64,000 bases of DNA from Chelativorans xinjiangensis (GCF_009812055.1 NZ_WQNH01000010.1:46273-110272), one strand, 5' to 3'; numbered from the stretch's first letter, positions 17,794-27,955 are shown. Notes: generated by a model from the sequence alone, not told the origin. Program-made: numbers and translations.

Positions 17794-18597
17794 TCACTCC
17801 TGGCGCACCGCGTCCGGCCGTGCTTCGGTGCCGCTGCGCGCCAGATAGGCCTCGAGCACATCTTGCCGGCCAAGCACCTCCTCCGGCTCGCCCTCGGCGA
17901 TGATGTGCCCGGCATCGAGCACGGACACCTGATCGCACAGCGACCGGATGACCTTCATATTGTGTTCCACGACGAGGAAGTTCTGGCCGCCATGACATAG
18001 TTTCCTGATGATCGCCGCGATGTCCTCGATCAGCCGCGGGTTGACCCCGGCCACCGGCTCGTCGAGCAGGATCATGCGAGGACCGTTCATGAGGGCCTGG
18101 GCAAGGGACAGAAGCTTCTTCTGCCCGCCGGACAGACTGCCGGCATATTCGTTGGCCTTGTCGCCGAGCATCACCATGTCGAGAATTTCATAGGCACGCT
18201 CGAGATTGCCGCGTTCCTCGCCGCGCACGGCGGCGAAGCGCGTGGCGGCGCGGAACAGGGATTCGCCCGACTGCATCGGCGCGGCGAGCAGCATGTTCTC
18301 CATCACCGTCATGGTGACGGGTTGGCGATGGCTCTGGAACGTTCGGCAGACGCCTGCGCGGGCCACGGCATCAGGCGACAGCCCGTCGAGCCGACGCCCG
18401 GCGAAGGTGACATGGCCCCGGTCGGGCCGGATGAAGCCGGTGATCACGTTGAAGAGCGTGGTCTTGCCCGAGCCGTTCGGCCCGATGAGACCGTAGATGA
18501 GCCCTTCCGGCACCGACAGGTTCACGCCGGCGAGCGCGGCGATGCCGCCGAAGTGCACATGCACGTCTTCAACCTTGAGCAGCGGGTGGCCGTTCAT
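17794..18597 (-). CDS. livG: Liv-type ABC transporter ATP-binding protein (LivG family), second system
   Basis: A 267-residue ATPase: Walker A GPNGSGKTT (39-47), signature LSGGQKKLLSLAQAL, Walker B MILLDEPVAGVNP and H-loop VVEHNMKVIR. It begins inside the last 29 bases of the LivM-type gene. Together with the LivF-type protein it energises the second Liv importer. Confidence 0.9.
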   Translation of the reverse strand: MNGHPLLKVEDVHVHFGGIAALAGVNLSVPEGLIYGLIGPNGSGKTTLFNVITGFIRPDRGHVTFAGRRLDGLSPDAVARAGVCRTFQSHRQPVTMTVMENMLLAAPMQSGESLFRAATRFAAVRGEERGNLERAYEILDMVMLGDKANEYAGSLSGGQKKLLSLAQALMNGPRMILLDEPVAGVNPRLIEDIAAIIRKLCHGGQNFLVVEHNMKVIRSLCDQVSVLDAGHIIAEGEPEEVLGRQDVLEAYLARSGTEARPDAVRQE

Positions 18598-19492
18598 AGC
18601 GTCGCCGCCTTTCCGGGATGAGGCCCTTTGGCATGTAGAGAATGACGAGAATGATCAGCACGGCAATCAGGATCATGCGCAGGGATCCGAGAAGGGCCTG
18701 ATCGATTGGGACGAAGTCCTTCAGGAACCGTGTTGAATTGTAGATCGACTGGATGATCACCGTGCCGACGATCACGCCGACGAAATTGCCCGCGCCCCCG
18801 AGGATGACCATCGCCCAAACGATGAAGGTTTCGAGCGGCAGGAAATATTGCGGTGAGATGAAGGCGTTGTAGTGAGCAAACAGCGCACCCGCCAGCCCGC
18901 CGATACCGCCGCCCAGGGCCATGGAACGTATACGAAAGGTTGCAATCCGCTTGCCGAGCGCGAGTGGCACGTGGTCGCCCTCGCGCAGCGCCTTGATCGT
19001 GCGGCCGAACGGTGTAGCCAGCACCCACCAGCACAAAGCCAGGCAGATAGCCAGGACGGTCAGCACCATCACCATGTAGAACAGGTCGTAGCTGCCGGAC
19101 GTGAAATATGCGCGTAGCGGGCGGGGAATGCCTGACATCCCGAACGCCGCGCCCGAATATGGCCCGCCGAGTTGGGTATTGAGAAACACCAGCCGGACGA
19201 TCTCGGCCGCCGCCAGGGTGGAGATCGCCCAGTAATCCTGCTGCAAATTGGAGGTGGGCAACGCCATCAGGGCGCCGAAGGCGGCCGCAGCCACGACCCC
19301 CGCCGCCATCCCCAGGAAGATCGGCCATCCCGCGAGCACGACCATGATGGTCGAGATATAGGCACCGAGCATGAAGAAGACGATGTGGCCGAGATTGACC
19401 AGGCCGGTGACGCCGTATTGGAGGTTGAGGCTAAGGCTCAAGATACCCCAGATGCCCACCATTGTGGCGAGATAGATGAGGAAATCGGTCAT
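18569..19492 (-). CDS. livM: Liv-type ABC transporter permease (LivM family), second system
   Basis: A 307-residue permease. The ATG at 19492 overlaps the LivH stop by four bases; the frame is open further upstream but only as a shadow of livH. Typical segments are ILSLSLNLQYGVTGLVNLGH and FGRTIKALREGDHVPLALGK, the coupling loop. The last residues (RRRRYERPPAAQG) form a basic cytoplasmic tail and overlap the next gene. Confidence 0.9.
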   Translation of the reverse strand: MTDFLIYLATMVGIWGILSLSLNLQYGVTGLVNLGHIVFFMLGAYISTIMVVLAGWPIFLGMAAGVVAAAAFGALMALPTSNLQQDYWAISTLAAAEIVRLVFLNTQLGGPYSGAAFGMSGIPRPLRAYFTSGSYDLFYMVMVLTVLAICLALCWWVLATPFGRTIKALREGDHVPLALGKRIATFRIRSMALGGGIGGLAGALFAHYNAFISPQYFLPLETFIVWAMVILGGAGNFVGVIVGTVIIQSIYNSTRFLKDFVPIDQALLGSLRMILIAVLIILVILYMPKGLIPERRRRYERPPAAQG

Positions 19493-20394
19493 CGCCTTGC
19501 TCCCGTCAATCCGCTCGGCATGAAGAGGAGCACGAGGATCAGCACCGTAAAGGGAATCGCCGCCTTGTAGCCGGTCGGGATGAACAGGTAGCCTGAAGTC
19601 GAGAGTCCGAGGAACTCGGCGAGCGGCGCCCAGTTGATGGCGAGCCCGACATTCTCGGCCAGGCCGATGATCACGGCGCCAAGCAGCGCCCCGTAGGGGT
19701 TTCCGACACCCCCGAGGATGGCGGCGGCGAAGACCTGTATGATGATGCCGAAGCCCATGTCGGGCGCAAGCTGGGTGTTGAGGGCGATCAGCACCCCGCC
19801 GAGTGCGGCGAAGGCCGCGCCGATGAACCACACCGTGCGGATCACATTCTCGGTGTAGATGCCGCTCGACTGCGCCAGCTGGCTGTTGTCGGCCGCCGCC
19901 CGCATGGCGATGCCGAGCCGTGTGCGGTTGAGGAGCAGGTGAAAGCCGGCCATGGCGACGACGGCGGCGCCGATGATTGCGATCTGAATGGAGGTGATGC
20001 GCGCGCCCATCACCTCCATCGGACGCTGCAGCCCGATATTGTAGAAGAAGGGAGACGGGCCCCAGATGGCACGCACGGTCTCGCGCATGGCGATGCCGAG
20101 CGCGAAGGAGGCGATCATCAGCATGATCGGCGAGGCCCGGCGCAGGCGCGAGAAGATCGCCCGGTCGATGACAACGCCTAGTATCCCGGTGAGCACCAGT
20201 CCGACGGCCGCGGCGAGCCATAACGGAAGCGTCAGCGTCGCCGAGAACAGAAGCGCCATATAGGCCCCCACGGTCGCAAACTCGACATGGGCGAAGTTGG
20301 GAAAACGCAGCACGCTGTAGACCATCGTCAGGCCCACCGCCAGGAAGGACAGTTCGGCCGCGCGGATGAGGCTGTCGATGAGAACCTGGAACAA
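19489..20394 (-). CDS. livH: Liv-type ABC transporter permease (LivH family), second system
   Basis: A 301-residue permease beginning at a TTG codon (20394) supported by a strong ribosome site (GAGGAGGCGCTGAGT). It contains FLAVGLTMVYSVLRFPNFAH, a LivH opening motif, and RTRLGIAMRAAADNSQLAQS, the coupling loop. It is first in the minus-strand Liv operon; the promoter should lie in 20395-20602, where no other gene is seen. Confidence 0.9.
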   Translation of the reverse strand: MFQVLIDSLIRAAELSFLAVGLTMVYSVLRFPNFAHVEFATVGAYMALLFSATLTLPLWLAAAVGLVLTGILGVVIDRAIFSRLRRASPIMLMIASFALGIAMRETVRAIWGPSPFFYNIGLQRPMEVMGARITSIQIAIIGAAVVAMAGFHLLLNRTRLGIAMRAAADNSQLAQSSGIYTENVIRTVWFIGAAFAALGGVLIALNTQLAPDMGFGIIIQVFAAAILGGVGNPYGALLGAVIIGLAENVGLAINWAPLAEFLGLSTSGYLFIPTGYKAAIPFTVLILVLLFMPSGLTGARR

Positions 20395-20602
20395 ACTCAG
20401 CGCCTCCTCGACTGCCGATTTAAGAGGCCGTGCGAGGCAATGTCAAAGGGGTCACGCCAGGCAGCTTCTCTCATGTAAAGTGGGCCCGCCTGGTGAGACA
20501 GTTTGCCAGCTCAATGCAGCAATGGATGGGCCTGAGCCCTTTCGCCAAGCAATAGAAGCGTTCGGCTGGAAACATACCGAATTCAGCTCACTCCTCCAAT
20601 TG

Positions 20603-23014
20603 TCATGCGGTTGGCGCTGTGGATCCTTCTGCTGACTTTCGAAGCCGTCGATGCTGAGAGAAAACGACGACGCCCAGCAGCAGCAAGCCGAATGGGTAGA
20701 CAAGCTCTTTGGGCGGCAGGCCCGGTTGCTCGATATCGACGGCCGTGACGACATCGCCGAACGTCATTCCCGCTTCGTTGGCCGCGCCGCCAAAGGCAAG
20801 CTGGGATACGGTCCAGCGGCCTTCGCCATCCTGCGCCAGCTCCACGCCGAACGGGCCCTGCACCTGTCGTGGCGAGGGCTCGGGCGTTTTCAATGCGAAC
20901 AGCTTGAACCGGTCGCCATAGGGCGTCTCGCGGACCACGTGGAAGCGGACGATCCGGCCCGGTTCCGGCGTCAGCTCGGCCACGGATTGGGGCGGAACCG
21001 TCTCGAATGGCGGATACAGCCGGTCCATGAACAGGCTCGGCCTGAACAGTGCAACGATGACGACGATCAGGACCAGCGCCTCCCAGAAGCGGTTGCGGAC
21101 CAGCAGCCAATTCTGCGTCAGTGATGCAAATGCGAGGATTGCCAGCAGAGAGACGATGAAAACGAGCAGGCCGTGCCAAATGCTTTCGACACCGATTAGC
21201 AGAAGCGTGGGATTGAAGATGAAAACGACCGGAAGTATCGCGGTTCGGATGTCATAAAGGAAGGACTGAACGCCGGTTCTGAGCGGCGAGGCGCCGGAGA
21301 TCGCCGAGGCGGCGAAGGCAGCCAGGCAGACCGGTGGCGTGGAATCGGCGAGAAGCCCGAAGAACAGTACGTAGAGATGCACGGCAATCAGCGGCAGCAC
21401 CAGGCCCGCGGCACTGCCGAGTTCGACCAGCACGCCCGCCAGCAGCGAGGCGACCACGAGATAGTTGGCCGTGGTCGGCAGGCCCATGCCGAGCACGATG
21501 CACAGCACTGCGGTCAGGGCCAGCAGGATATAGATATTGCCGCCCGCCAGGGTCTCCATAACGCCGACCAGTGCATTGGAAAGGCCGGTGGACGAAACCG
21601 CGCCGACGATGATGCCGGCCGCACCGATCGCCACCGCGATGCCGATCATGTTGCGGGCGCCGGCGATCATGCCGGCGATGCATTCCCTGATCCCGAACCA
21701 GAACGCGGCGCCCAGACCGCCGCCTGAGCGCACAGCATTGACGACCGGCGTCAATATGATGATCGCAAACAGCGCCAGTATCGAATAGAAGACCGCGCTG
21801 GCCGGGCTCCAGCGTTCCACGATCAGCAGGTAGATCAGGATCGCGAGCGGTATGAGGTAATGAAGGCCGCTGAGAAAGGTCGCGCGGAATTGCGGAATTT
21901 CGCTCGCAGGCAGGCCACGCAGACCGAGTTTCAGCGCTTCGAGATGCGAAATATAGATTAGGCCCAGATAGCTGATCACGGCCGGAATGAAGGCGGCCTT
22001 GATGACGTCGAAATAGGAGATGCCAACGAACTCGGCGATAATGAATGCCGCCGCACCCATGATGGGTGGCATGAGCTGGCCGTTCGTCGAGGCGGCGACC
22101 TCGATGGCGCCGGCCTTTACTGCCGGCAGGCCGGTTTTTCGCATGACGGGGATGGTGAACGTGCCCGTGGTCACGACATTGGCAATGGATGAGCCGGAAA
22201 TCATGCCGGTCATGCCCGAGGCGATGATCGCCGCCTTCGCCGGGCCGCCTCGCATCTTTCCGACCAGGGCAAAGGCGATATTGAGGAAATAGCGGCCGGC
22301 GCCGGCCCGCTCGAGCAGCGCGCCGAAGAAGACGAACAGAAACACGAAGCTGACGGACACGCTCAGCGGAATGCCGAACACCGCTTCGCCGCCCAGCCAT
22401 TGGTAGCCGATCAGGCGTTCCAGAGACACGCCCTTGTGCGAGATGACGAGTGGCATCTGCTGGCCGAAGACCGAGTATAGCAGGAACAGCGCGCAGACGA
22501 TCACCAATGGCAGGCCGATTGCACGGCGCGTGGCCTCCAGCAGCGTCAGCAGGCCGACCGCGCCGATGATGGCCTCGACCGGAATCGTCCATCCGGCGAG
22601 CTGCCATTCCAGCAATACGCCCTGCCGCCGTACCAGGCCGTCATAGCCGAAAAACAGATAAAGCGCCGTGCTGGCGGCGACGACCGCCAGCACGATGTCG
22701 TACCAGGGTATGCGCCGCTCGCGATGTTGCGGGCGCGCCGGGTAAAGCAGAAAGGCGAGCAGCAGACCGAAAGCGAGATGAACCGCGCGCGCTGGTACGT
22801 GGGTGATTATGCCGCCCCCCAGCATGAACGGAAGCGGGGAGGCAATCCACAGCTGGAACAGCGTCCACATGACGGCAAGGATGCCGATCACCAGCCCCAG
22901 TCTCGGGCCGGCCGCGCGCGTGCCCTCGATCTCCTCCAGCGGATCGTGGGCTTCCCTTTCGGGATCTATGGCTTTACCGGGGCGGCCGGCGCTTTCGCCG
23001 GCCCGCCCGCTCAT
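20603..23014 (-). CDS. TRAP transporter fused permease (TAXI type, 4TM/12TM)
   Basis: An 803-residue membrane protein joining the small (DctQ-like) and large (DctM-like) TRAP permease subunits. The large-subunit region is clear from GKMRGGPAKAAIIASGMTGM, ISGSSIANVVTTGTFTIPVM and STNGQLMPPIMGAAAFIIAE. The last ~170 residues form a soluble extension with another membrane segment near the end, matching the domain often found on TAXI-type permeases (DUF3394). It uses an ion gradient and the binding protein encoded 30 bases upstream. The substrate is unknown. Confidence 0.92.
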   Translation of the reverse strand: MSGRAGESAGRPGKAIDPEREAHDPLEEIEGTRAAGPRLGLVIGILAVMWTLFQLWIASPLPFMLGGGIITHVPARAVHLAFGLLLAFLLYPARPQHRERRIPWYDIVLAVVAASTALYLFFGYDGLVRRQGVLLEWQLAGWTIPVEAIIGAVGLLTLLEATRRAIGLPLVIVCALFLLYSVFGQQMPLVISHKGVSLERLIGYQWLGGEAVFGIPLSVSVSFVFLFVFFGALLERAGAGRYFLNIAFALVGKMRGGPAKAAIIASGMTGMISGSSIANVVTTGTFTIPVMRKTGLPAVKAGAIEVAASTNGQLMPPIMGAAAFIIAEFVGISYFDVIKAAFIPAVISYLGLIYISHLEALKLGLRGLPASEIPQFRATFLSGLHYLIPLAILIYLLIVERWSPASAVFYSILALFAIIILTPVVNAVRSGGGLGAAFWFGIRECIAGMIAGARNMIGIAVAIGAAGIIVGAVSSTGLSNALVGVMETLAGGNIYILLALTAVLCIVLGMGLPTTANYLVVASLLAGVLVELGSAAGLVLPLIAVHLYVLFFGLLADSTPPVCLAAFAASAISGASPLRTGVQSFLYDIRTAILPVVFIFNPTLLLIGVESIWHGLLVFIVSLLAILAFASLTQNWLLVRNRFWEALVLIVVIVALFRPSLFMDRLYPPFETVPPQSVAELTPEPGRIVRFHVVRETPYGDRFKLFALKTPEPSPRQVQGPFGVELAQDGEGRWTVSQLAFGGAANEAGMTFGDVVTAVDIEQPGLPPKELVYPFGLLLLGVVVFSQHRRLRKSAEGSTAPTA

Positions 23015-23044
23015 GTTGCCTCCGGCCCGTTCGGGACCGCCAGC

Positions 23045-24040
23045 TTACCAGCCTTTCTCGTCATAGTATTTCTGCGCGCCCGGATGGATCGGCGCCGAAA
23101 GCGCATCTGCGATCATCTCTTCAGGCTTGAGATTGGCAAAGGCCGGATGCAGCGAACGGAAATCGTCGAGGTTCTCGAATACCGCCCGCGTGACTTCGTA
23201 GACGACGTCCTCCGGGACGTTTGCGCTGGTCACGAAGGTCGCCTTGACACCGAAGGTCGTCACATCCGAATCCGTGGAGGTGTAGGTGCCCTCCGGAATC
23301 GTTGCGAAGGCGTAGTAATCGTTCTCCTCCACCAGTTTCTGCGCAACCGGATCGTCGCTCAGATCCACGATGTATGCGCCGCAGCCATCGGTCGCCACGG
23401 CCACGCCGGCATTGGGCACCCCGACCGTATAGCCGAAAGCGTCGATATTGCCGTCGCAGAGCGCATTGGCCTGTTCAGTCGAGGTGAGTTCGGTTGCCAC
23501 GGCGAAATCGGCCGTCGTCCAGCCATGGCCTCCCATCAACTCCTCGGTCGTGCCGCGCTGGCCGGAACCGGGATTGCCGATATTGAAGCGCTTGCCCTTC
23601 AGGTCCTGCCAGGACTGGATGCCGGAGCCTTCGGCGGCGACGATTTGATAAGGCTCGGGATGCACGCTGAAGACAGCGCGCAGATCGGGACAAGGACTGA
23701 CTCTGTCTGGAGCCGAGCCGTTGTAGGCGTGAAACTGCCAGTCCGATTGCGCGACGCCGAAATCGAGCTCGCCGGCGCAGATCTGGCCGATATTGTATGT
23801 CGAGCCGGCGGTTGACGGCGCCGAGCACCTCAGCCCGTGCTTGCGGCCTTCCGCACGGCCCTCGGCGGCTTCCTTGTGGACCATGCGGCAAACGGAATTG
23901 CCGACCACGAAATAGACGCCGGTCGGTCCACCGGTCCCGATGGTGAGGAAACTTGTTTCCTGAGCAGATGAATGGCCTGCCGCCAATGCGACCGCCGAAG
24001 CGAAAGCGGTGGTGAGAAGCGTACGCTCGAACTGTTTCAT
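23045..24040 (-). CDS. TAXI-family TRAP transporter binding protein
   Basis: A 331-residue periplasmic protein. The ATG at 24040 follows CAGGGAGGATGTC and starts a signal peptide (MKQFERTLLTTAFASAVALA, cleavage near SSAQ). The mature start SFLTIGTGGPTGVYFVVGN is the TAXI signature, followed by TAGSTYNIGQICAGELDFGV and GSGQRGTTEELMGGHGW. It works with the fused permease downstream. TAXI systems carry organic acids such as glutamate or 2-oxoglutarate in the few studied cases; no ligand is claimed here. Confidence 0.92.
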   Translation of the reverse strand: MKQFERTLLTTAFASAVALAAGHSSAQETSFLTIGTGGPTGVYFVVGNSVCRMVHKEAAEGRAEGRKHGLRCSAPSTAGSTYNIGQICAGELDFGVAQSDWQFHAYNGSAPDRVSPCPDLRAVFSVHPEPYQIVAAEGSGIQSWQDLKGKRFNIGNPGSGQRGTTEELMGGHGWTTADFAVATELTSTEQANALCDGNIDAFGYTVGVPNAGVAVATDGCGAYIVDLSDDPVAQKLVEENDYYAFATIPEGTYTSTDSDVTTFGVKATFVTSANVPEDVVYEVTRAVFENLDDFRSLHPAFANLKPEEMIADALSAPIHPGAQKYYDEKGW

Positions 24041-24594
24041 GACATCCTCCCTGTTGGGTCCCGCCAGGGCGAAGCTTTCCCCAGGAACAGTCGGTTCCCT
24101 CGGTCCCGGGATGTTCGGTCTATTCGCCTCCCTGGCCTCACAAAGCCCTTCTTCGCCCAAGCTCCTTGCGCGGCAGCATTTGCCAAGGCACAACCGAACA
24201 CGCACGTGCCGACGACTCACGCCGCGGCGCGCATCACCGACACTCAACGGAAATATATGGCAGCTCACCGAAGTGTAAACTTCGGCAAGTTTTGAGGCGA
24301 GTGCAAGAAGTGGGAGGAAGCAAGATCGATGAAGCGTTGCCAATCGCCGAAGATCTCGACAGCTCCATGCAAGAGATCAACCGCGTGGTCGACAACGGAC
24401 TGCGGCTCCGCTCTGGCATGAAGTGAAAGACGGCAATCTGACGACGTCCGAAACCAGGTGCGTCCCGTTTCAAAAGGCGGACGGGACCAGAAGCACCAAA
24501 TCGAAAATCGCCTGTTATGCCGCTTGAGCTGCGCGAATATCCCCGATTAGCCGTGAAGTCGAAGCTTCTACGCAGCCAGGGTCGAATCCTGGGG
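24041..24594. other. Non-coding interval upstream of the TAXI TRAP operon
   Basis: About 550 bases without a convincing gene. Short open frames here show no recognisable family and poor codon use. The promoter of the TRAP operon should lie in the part nearest 24040. The far end runs into decayed transposase DNA. Confidence 0.4.
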
Positions 24595-25016
24595 TTAAGC
24601 GAAGGTCGGCAATAAAGAAGCCCGCCGACTCACCGGAATTGGCGCGTCCCGCTTGCCGCCTGGGCAGGTATAGGCGTCTTTCTGCGGATCGTAGGCGAGG
24701 TCTTCGCGGGAGAAGGTGCCATCGTTGCGTCGGGAGTTATCGATGACCGGAACGTAAGGCTCGATCCCTTCTTCCTCAACCAACCAGCCCAGCATCGGTG
24801 CTGAACCGTAAGCCGCGTCAGCGACCGGCTTATCGGACAAAGGCCGAAGCGATCCCTTGTTCGCACAATCGTGTCCTTAACGGTGCCGGTCTCGGCCTGG
24901 CGGATAGGTGCCGTCGCTTCGACGTCCACGATGATCCCATTATCCAGATCAACGAGATAGTTGGTCGAATGGGTCGCGGCTTTCATGTCGGAACACGCAA
25001 TAGCAGGGACGTGCAT
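24595..25016 (-). pseudogene. IS1182-like DDE transposase remnant
   Basis: Two minus-strand frames encode consecutive parts of one transposase. One gives STNYLVDLDNGIIVDVEATA and RQAETGTVKDTIVRTRDRFG; the other continues VADAAYGSAPMLGWLVEEEG, NSRRNDGTFSREDLAYDP and DAYTCPGGK. These match the central DDE region of IS1182-family transposases, joined by a frameshift near 24835. N- and C-terminal parts are missing. No terminal repeats were found. Confidence 0.7.
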
Positions 25017-25152
25017 TGGAGAAGTGAGAGCGGAGATCAGGAACGCGAGCTGGCAAATAAATACCGGGATTGGGCAAAGACGCTGGTCTATGAATTCCTT
25101 TATGTGGCCAGTGTGCTTGATACGATCGCCGACTCACATATGAGCGCGAAGC

Positions 25153-26189
25153 TCAATGGGAAGATACCGACGCAAGGTCCTCCGCCGCTTGCGAGGATGG
25201 TGAGCGTGCGAAATCGCGTCCAAGTGTCATACAGCGCCCCCGGTCGTTGCGGGGGCTGGCTTCAACCGCTGTCATAAATGGGATCGGCTGCCCTCCTTCC
25301 TCGGCTCTGGCGAAGTCGAGGATGCCCATCAGCTCGCCGCATAGCTCGGCATGAACCTCGCCGTGCTTGTCACCGGGCGTGAGAACAATTTCCCCGATGA
25401 GTGAGCGCAGTGCCGCGGCCGCCTGCCGTCCACCATCCGGATCGTCCAGGGCTTCGGAAAACGTTCGACACGGAGACGGTAGAGATTGGCAATGTTCGGA
25501 TGCACATCGCGGATGTCGGCCGGTGCCTCCGCCATGCGCGCCGTGATCTCCGCCTTCTGCCGTTCGAGTTCGTCCATGCGGGCCTTCATGGAAGGCTGAT
25601 ACATGCCGTCCTCGATAGCGGCGATGATACCCGCGATGGCCTTCTCCACCTTGGCAAGCGTTTTGCGATCCCCTTGCGCCTGAGCGCTGCGATTGCGGTT
25701 CAGCCGGTTCATTTCCTCGGCATAGGCGCGTACGGCTTCCGCGACCGCTTCCGATGAGACCAGTCGCTCCTTGAGGCCGACCAGAACACGCGCCTCGATC
25801 TTGTCGCGGGTGATGGTGCGGTTGTTGTCACAGGTGCCGCGCCGGTGATGGTTGAGACAGCCGTAGCGGTCCGTCGTGATGATGCCATACCTGCCGCCGC
25901 AGCAGCCGCAGGTCATAAGGCCGGAAAGAAGAGCGACCGGCCGGTTCGCCAGATGGACACGCTTCATGCGTCCTTCACGGGTATTGGCCGGGTTCGGCCC
26001 GAAGATTTCGGCAATCTGCTTCTGACGGGCGTGGACGGCGTTCCAGAGCCCGTCATCCACGATCCGAAGATGCGGCACCTTCGTCCTGATCCATTCGCTT
26101 TCCGGGTTGATGCGAGACACTCGCTTGCCGGTGCTCGGGTCCTTGATGAAGGGCATCCTTCCATTCCTGGGAAAACAATGCACCATCAA
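25153..26189 (-). pseudogene. Large serine recombinase remnant (5'-truncated, frameshifted)
   Basis: The preserved part covers the recombinase domain (DPSTGKRVSRINPESEWIRT, PHLRIVDDGLWNAVHARQ), the zinc ribbon (LMTCGCCGGRYGIITTDRYG, then GTCDNNRTITRDKIEARVL) and a coiled coil rich in R, E and K. The N-terminal catalytic serine domain is absent. Near 25455 the reading shifts frame: the original protein continues as EALDDPDGGRQAAAALRSLI, GEIVLTPGDKHGEVHAEL and MGILDFARAEEGGQP, ending at a TGA near 25153. It is probably the dead integrase of a former island or prophage. Confidence 0.75.
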
Positions 26190-26212
26190 AATGCGGGATC
26201 AAACACCTACCC

Positions 26213-26413
26213 TCAGATATCTTCATCCTTATTGGCCTGCTCTTCCGGCATGCCAACCGGCTTGCTGTTGTCGTTTACAGCCTGTAACGCCTCGAAATCC
26301 TCGCGCGCCATGCGCCTGCCGATCAGCCGTGCGATGGACAGCACCACCGCGTCCAGTCGCTCGGCGACATCGGTTTCGTTGCCGGTACCTCCAGCGGGCG
26401 GGCAGTTGTCATT
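26213..26413 (-). pseudogene. Short decayed gene linked to the recombinase
   Basis: About 66 codons read NETDVAERLDAVVLSIARLI, GRRMAREDFEALQAVNDNSK, ending NKDEDI-stop at 26213. No in-frame start codon exists before an upstream TAG; the nearest ATG (at the MTTARPLEV frame) lies in another frame, so one base has probably been lost or gained. I recall similar small proteins beside recombinase genes in Hyphomicrobiales but know no function. Confidence 0.4.
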
Positions 26414-26575
26414 GGCCGGCCCTCTCTGCCAAGATGCTTTCTATCACCGCCCATTGCCGGCCTCTTCCTCTGGCCGCCACCTGCCCTGTCGGGGATTGGT
26501 GTGGTGTGGTGGAAAGCGACGGTCCGCATCCCGTTTAGGGCTGGCGCCTGGAGCTGCCGGTCCGGCTTCTTGATG

Positions 26576-27370
26576 TCAGGCCTTCAGAGCGGTGACGATC
26601 CATGTTGCAGCGTTCAAACTAACCCGTCCCGAATTCGCTCGCTCTGCAAGTGCTGCCCGGACCCGTGGCTCTACAACGGTGCGCATGTCCGGCGTATCCC
26701 GCAGAGCTTTCCCAAGCGCCCCGACTTGGGTGACCACTTCCAGCGTTTTGTCGATATCCCCGCACGAAACCTCGGCATCGAACGGGTCGATTGTGATCTT
26801 GTCAAAGCCCGCTGCACAAAGAACTTCCTTTATGAAGGAGGGCTGTTCAAAGCTGATATGCGGGGCATCGCGCAACGCCAGCCCTGCTGCTTCAAGCGGA
26901 AGGAAGTCCAACTCGTTTTCCTGAATTGATCGCCAGCAGACGAAGCCGATCCGACCGCCAGAACGAAGCATGCGCCGCAGATTGCCGAACGCGTGGATAG
27001 GGTCCGCAAAGAACATGACGCCGAAGCGAGAATAAACGAAATCGACGCTCTGGTCAGGCAACGACAGTTGCGCCGCGTCGGCTTGCTGTAGCGAAACCGC
27101 AGGCAGGTGGTTCGACCTGGCGCGCGCAACCATCAGGACAGCGGGTGCTATGTCGACACCGACTACGCGGCCGGAATTTCCAGCACGTTCGGCAAGTTGA
27201 AGGGTCGTTTGACCCGCGCCGCAGCCAACGTCCAGGATCGTCTTTCCTTGCATCGGCCCAAGCGCATTGATGGCGGCCAAGCCGAGTGGGGCCATCTGGA
27301 GATCAATCAGGTCTGCCAACTCGGCCCGTGTCCGATCGACGATGTCGAAGGAGGGGTCAACTGATTGCAT
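26576..27370 (-). CDS. SAM-dependent methyltransferase (class I)
   Basis: A 264-residue soluble protein with motif I ILDVGCGAGQTTLQLAER, motif II VVGVDIAPAVLMVARAR and post-motifs LPDQSVDFVYSRFGVMFFAD and LRRMLRSGGRIGFVCWR, the Methyltransf_11/25 pattern. ATG 27370 is the first conventional start; a GTG at 27385 is possible, and neither has a strong ribosome site. It lies alone between the recombinase remnant and the TraA remnant and looks like cargo of the former mobile element. The acceptor substrate is unknown. Confidence 0.8.
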   Translation of the reverse strand: MQSVDPSFDIVDRTRAELADLIDLQMAPLGLAAINALGPMQGKTILDVGCGAGQTTLQLAERAGNSGRVVGVDIAPAVLMVARARSNHLPAVSLQQADAAQLSLPDQSVDFVYSRFGVMFFADPIHAFGNLRRMLRSGGRIGFVCWRSIQENELDFLPLEAAGLALRDAPHISFEQPSFIKEVLCAAGFDKITIDPFDAEVSCGDIDKTLEVVTQVGALGKALRDTPDMRTVVEPRVRAALAERANSGRVSLNAATWIVTALKA

Positions 27371-27514
27371 AGGCCAATTCCGCACGAAATAGAGGTGAAT
27401 GCAACGCTAGCTTCCGGTTTGGCATCGTCATCGTCTTTGCGGGCTGCAATGGGGTCTGTAGCGGCCGGGACAAGCCCACACCGGCCAGATGAGGGGGCAG
27501 CAATCGGAACCATT

Positions 27515-27886
27515 CTACAATCCGAGATCCCGTCCTCTACCCCTGCCGAGTCCGTGACTGAGGGCGAGAGCACGGCTGATGCCCAGCCCCGAATCGAACG
27601 AGATGCCGAGGTCCCGCTTGCGGCCTTCAAGGATGGATTCTAGCTGCGGATCGCGTTCGAGACCCATGACCATATTGCCCATCTCGGCCCGGATGGACCT
27701 GTAGCCGGAATAATCTCCCGCCGCATACTGGCGCTCGCCGGTCTGTTTGAGTTCCTGAAAACGCTCGACAAAGCGGTCGGCGCGCAGGTCGGGGTTCTTG
27801 CGCAGCATGTTGGGCCGACGCAGTACAGGTTCGAGGACCGGTCCACGAATACTCTGATACGTCAGGCTGCGTGCAATGTTCCACAA
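27515..27886 (-). pseudogene. C-terminal remnant of a Ti-type conjugative relaxase (TraA)
   Basis: About 110 codons encode GPVLEPVLRRPNMLRKNPDL, FQELKQTGERQYAAGDYSGY and ERDPQLESILEGRKRDLGI, ending SHGLGRGRGRDLGL. The arginine-rich tail and the preceding helices match the C-terminus of TraA relaxase/helicases of rhizobial plasmids. The relaxase and helicase domains are absent. It is a marker that this region once belonged to a conjugative plasmid or integrative element. Confidence 0.65.
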
Positions 27887-27938
27887 TTCCTGCTTGCCTT
27901 GAGTGCAGCACGCCTAAGTTTTGTGCATCGCAAAAAAT

Positions 27939-27955
27939 AATTGCAAAGTGCAATT
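27939..27955. promoter_or_regulatory. Candidate MarR operator before the methyltransferase operon
   Basis: AATTGCA-AAG-TGCAATT is a perfect inverted repeat with 7-base arms and a 3-base spacer. The same TTGCA-N3-TGCAA core occurs at 34252 and 37394, the last within the marR promoter. A second smaller repeat, GCAAT-G-ATTGC, follows at 27961-27971. Regulation by the MarR protein is inferred from the shared sequence. Confidence 0.6.

Noticed and set aside
24576..24590. T-arm-like CCAGG-GTCGAAT-CCTGG, possible tRNA fragment or attachment site
   Set aside because: No acceptor, D-arm or anticodon arm can be drawn around it, and the loop starts with G rather than T; probably coincidence.
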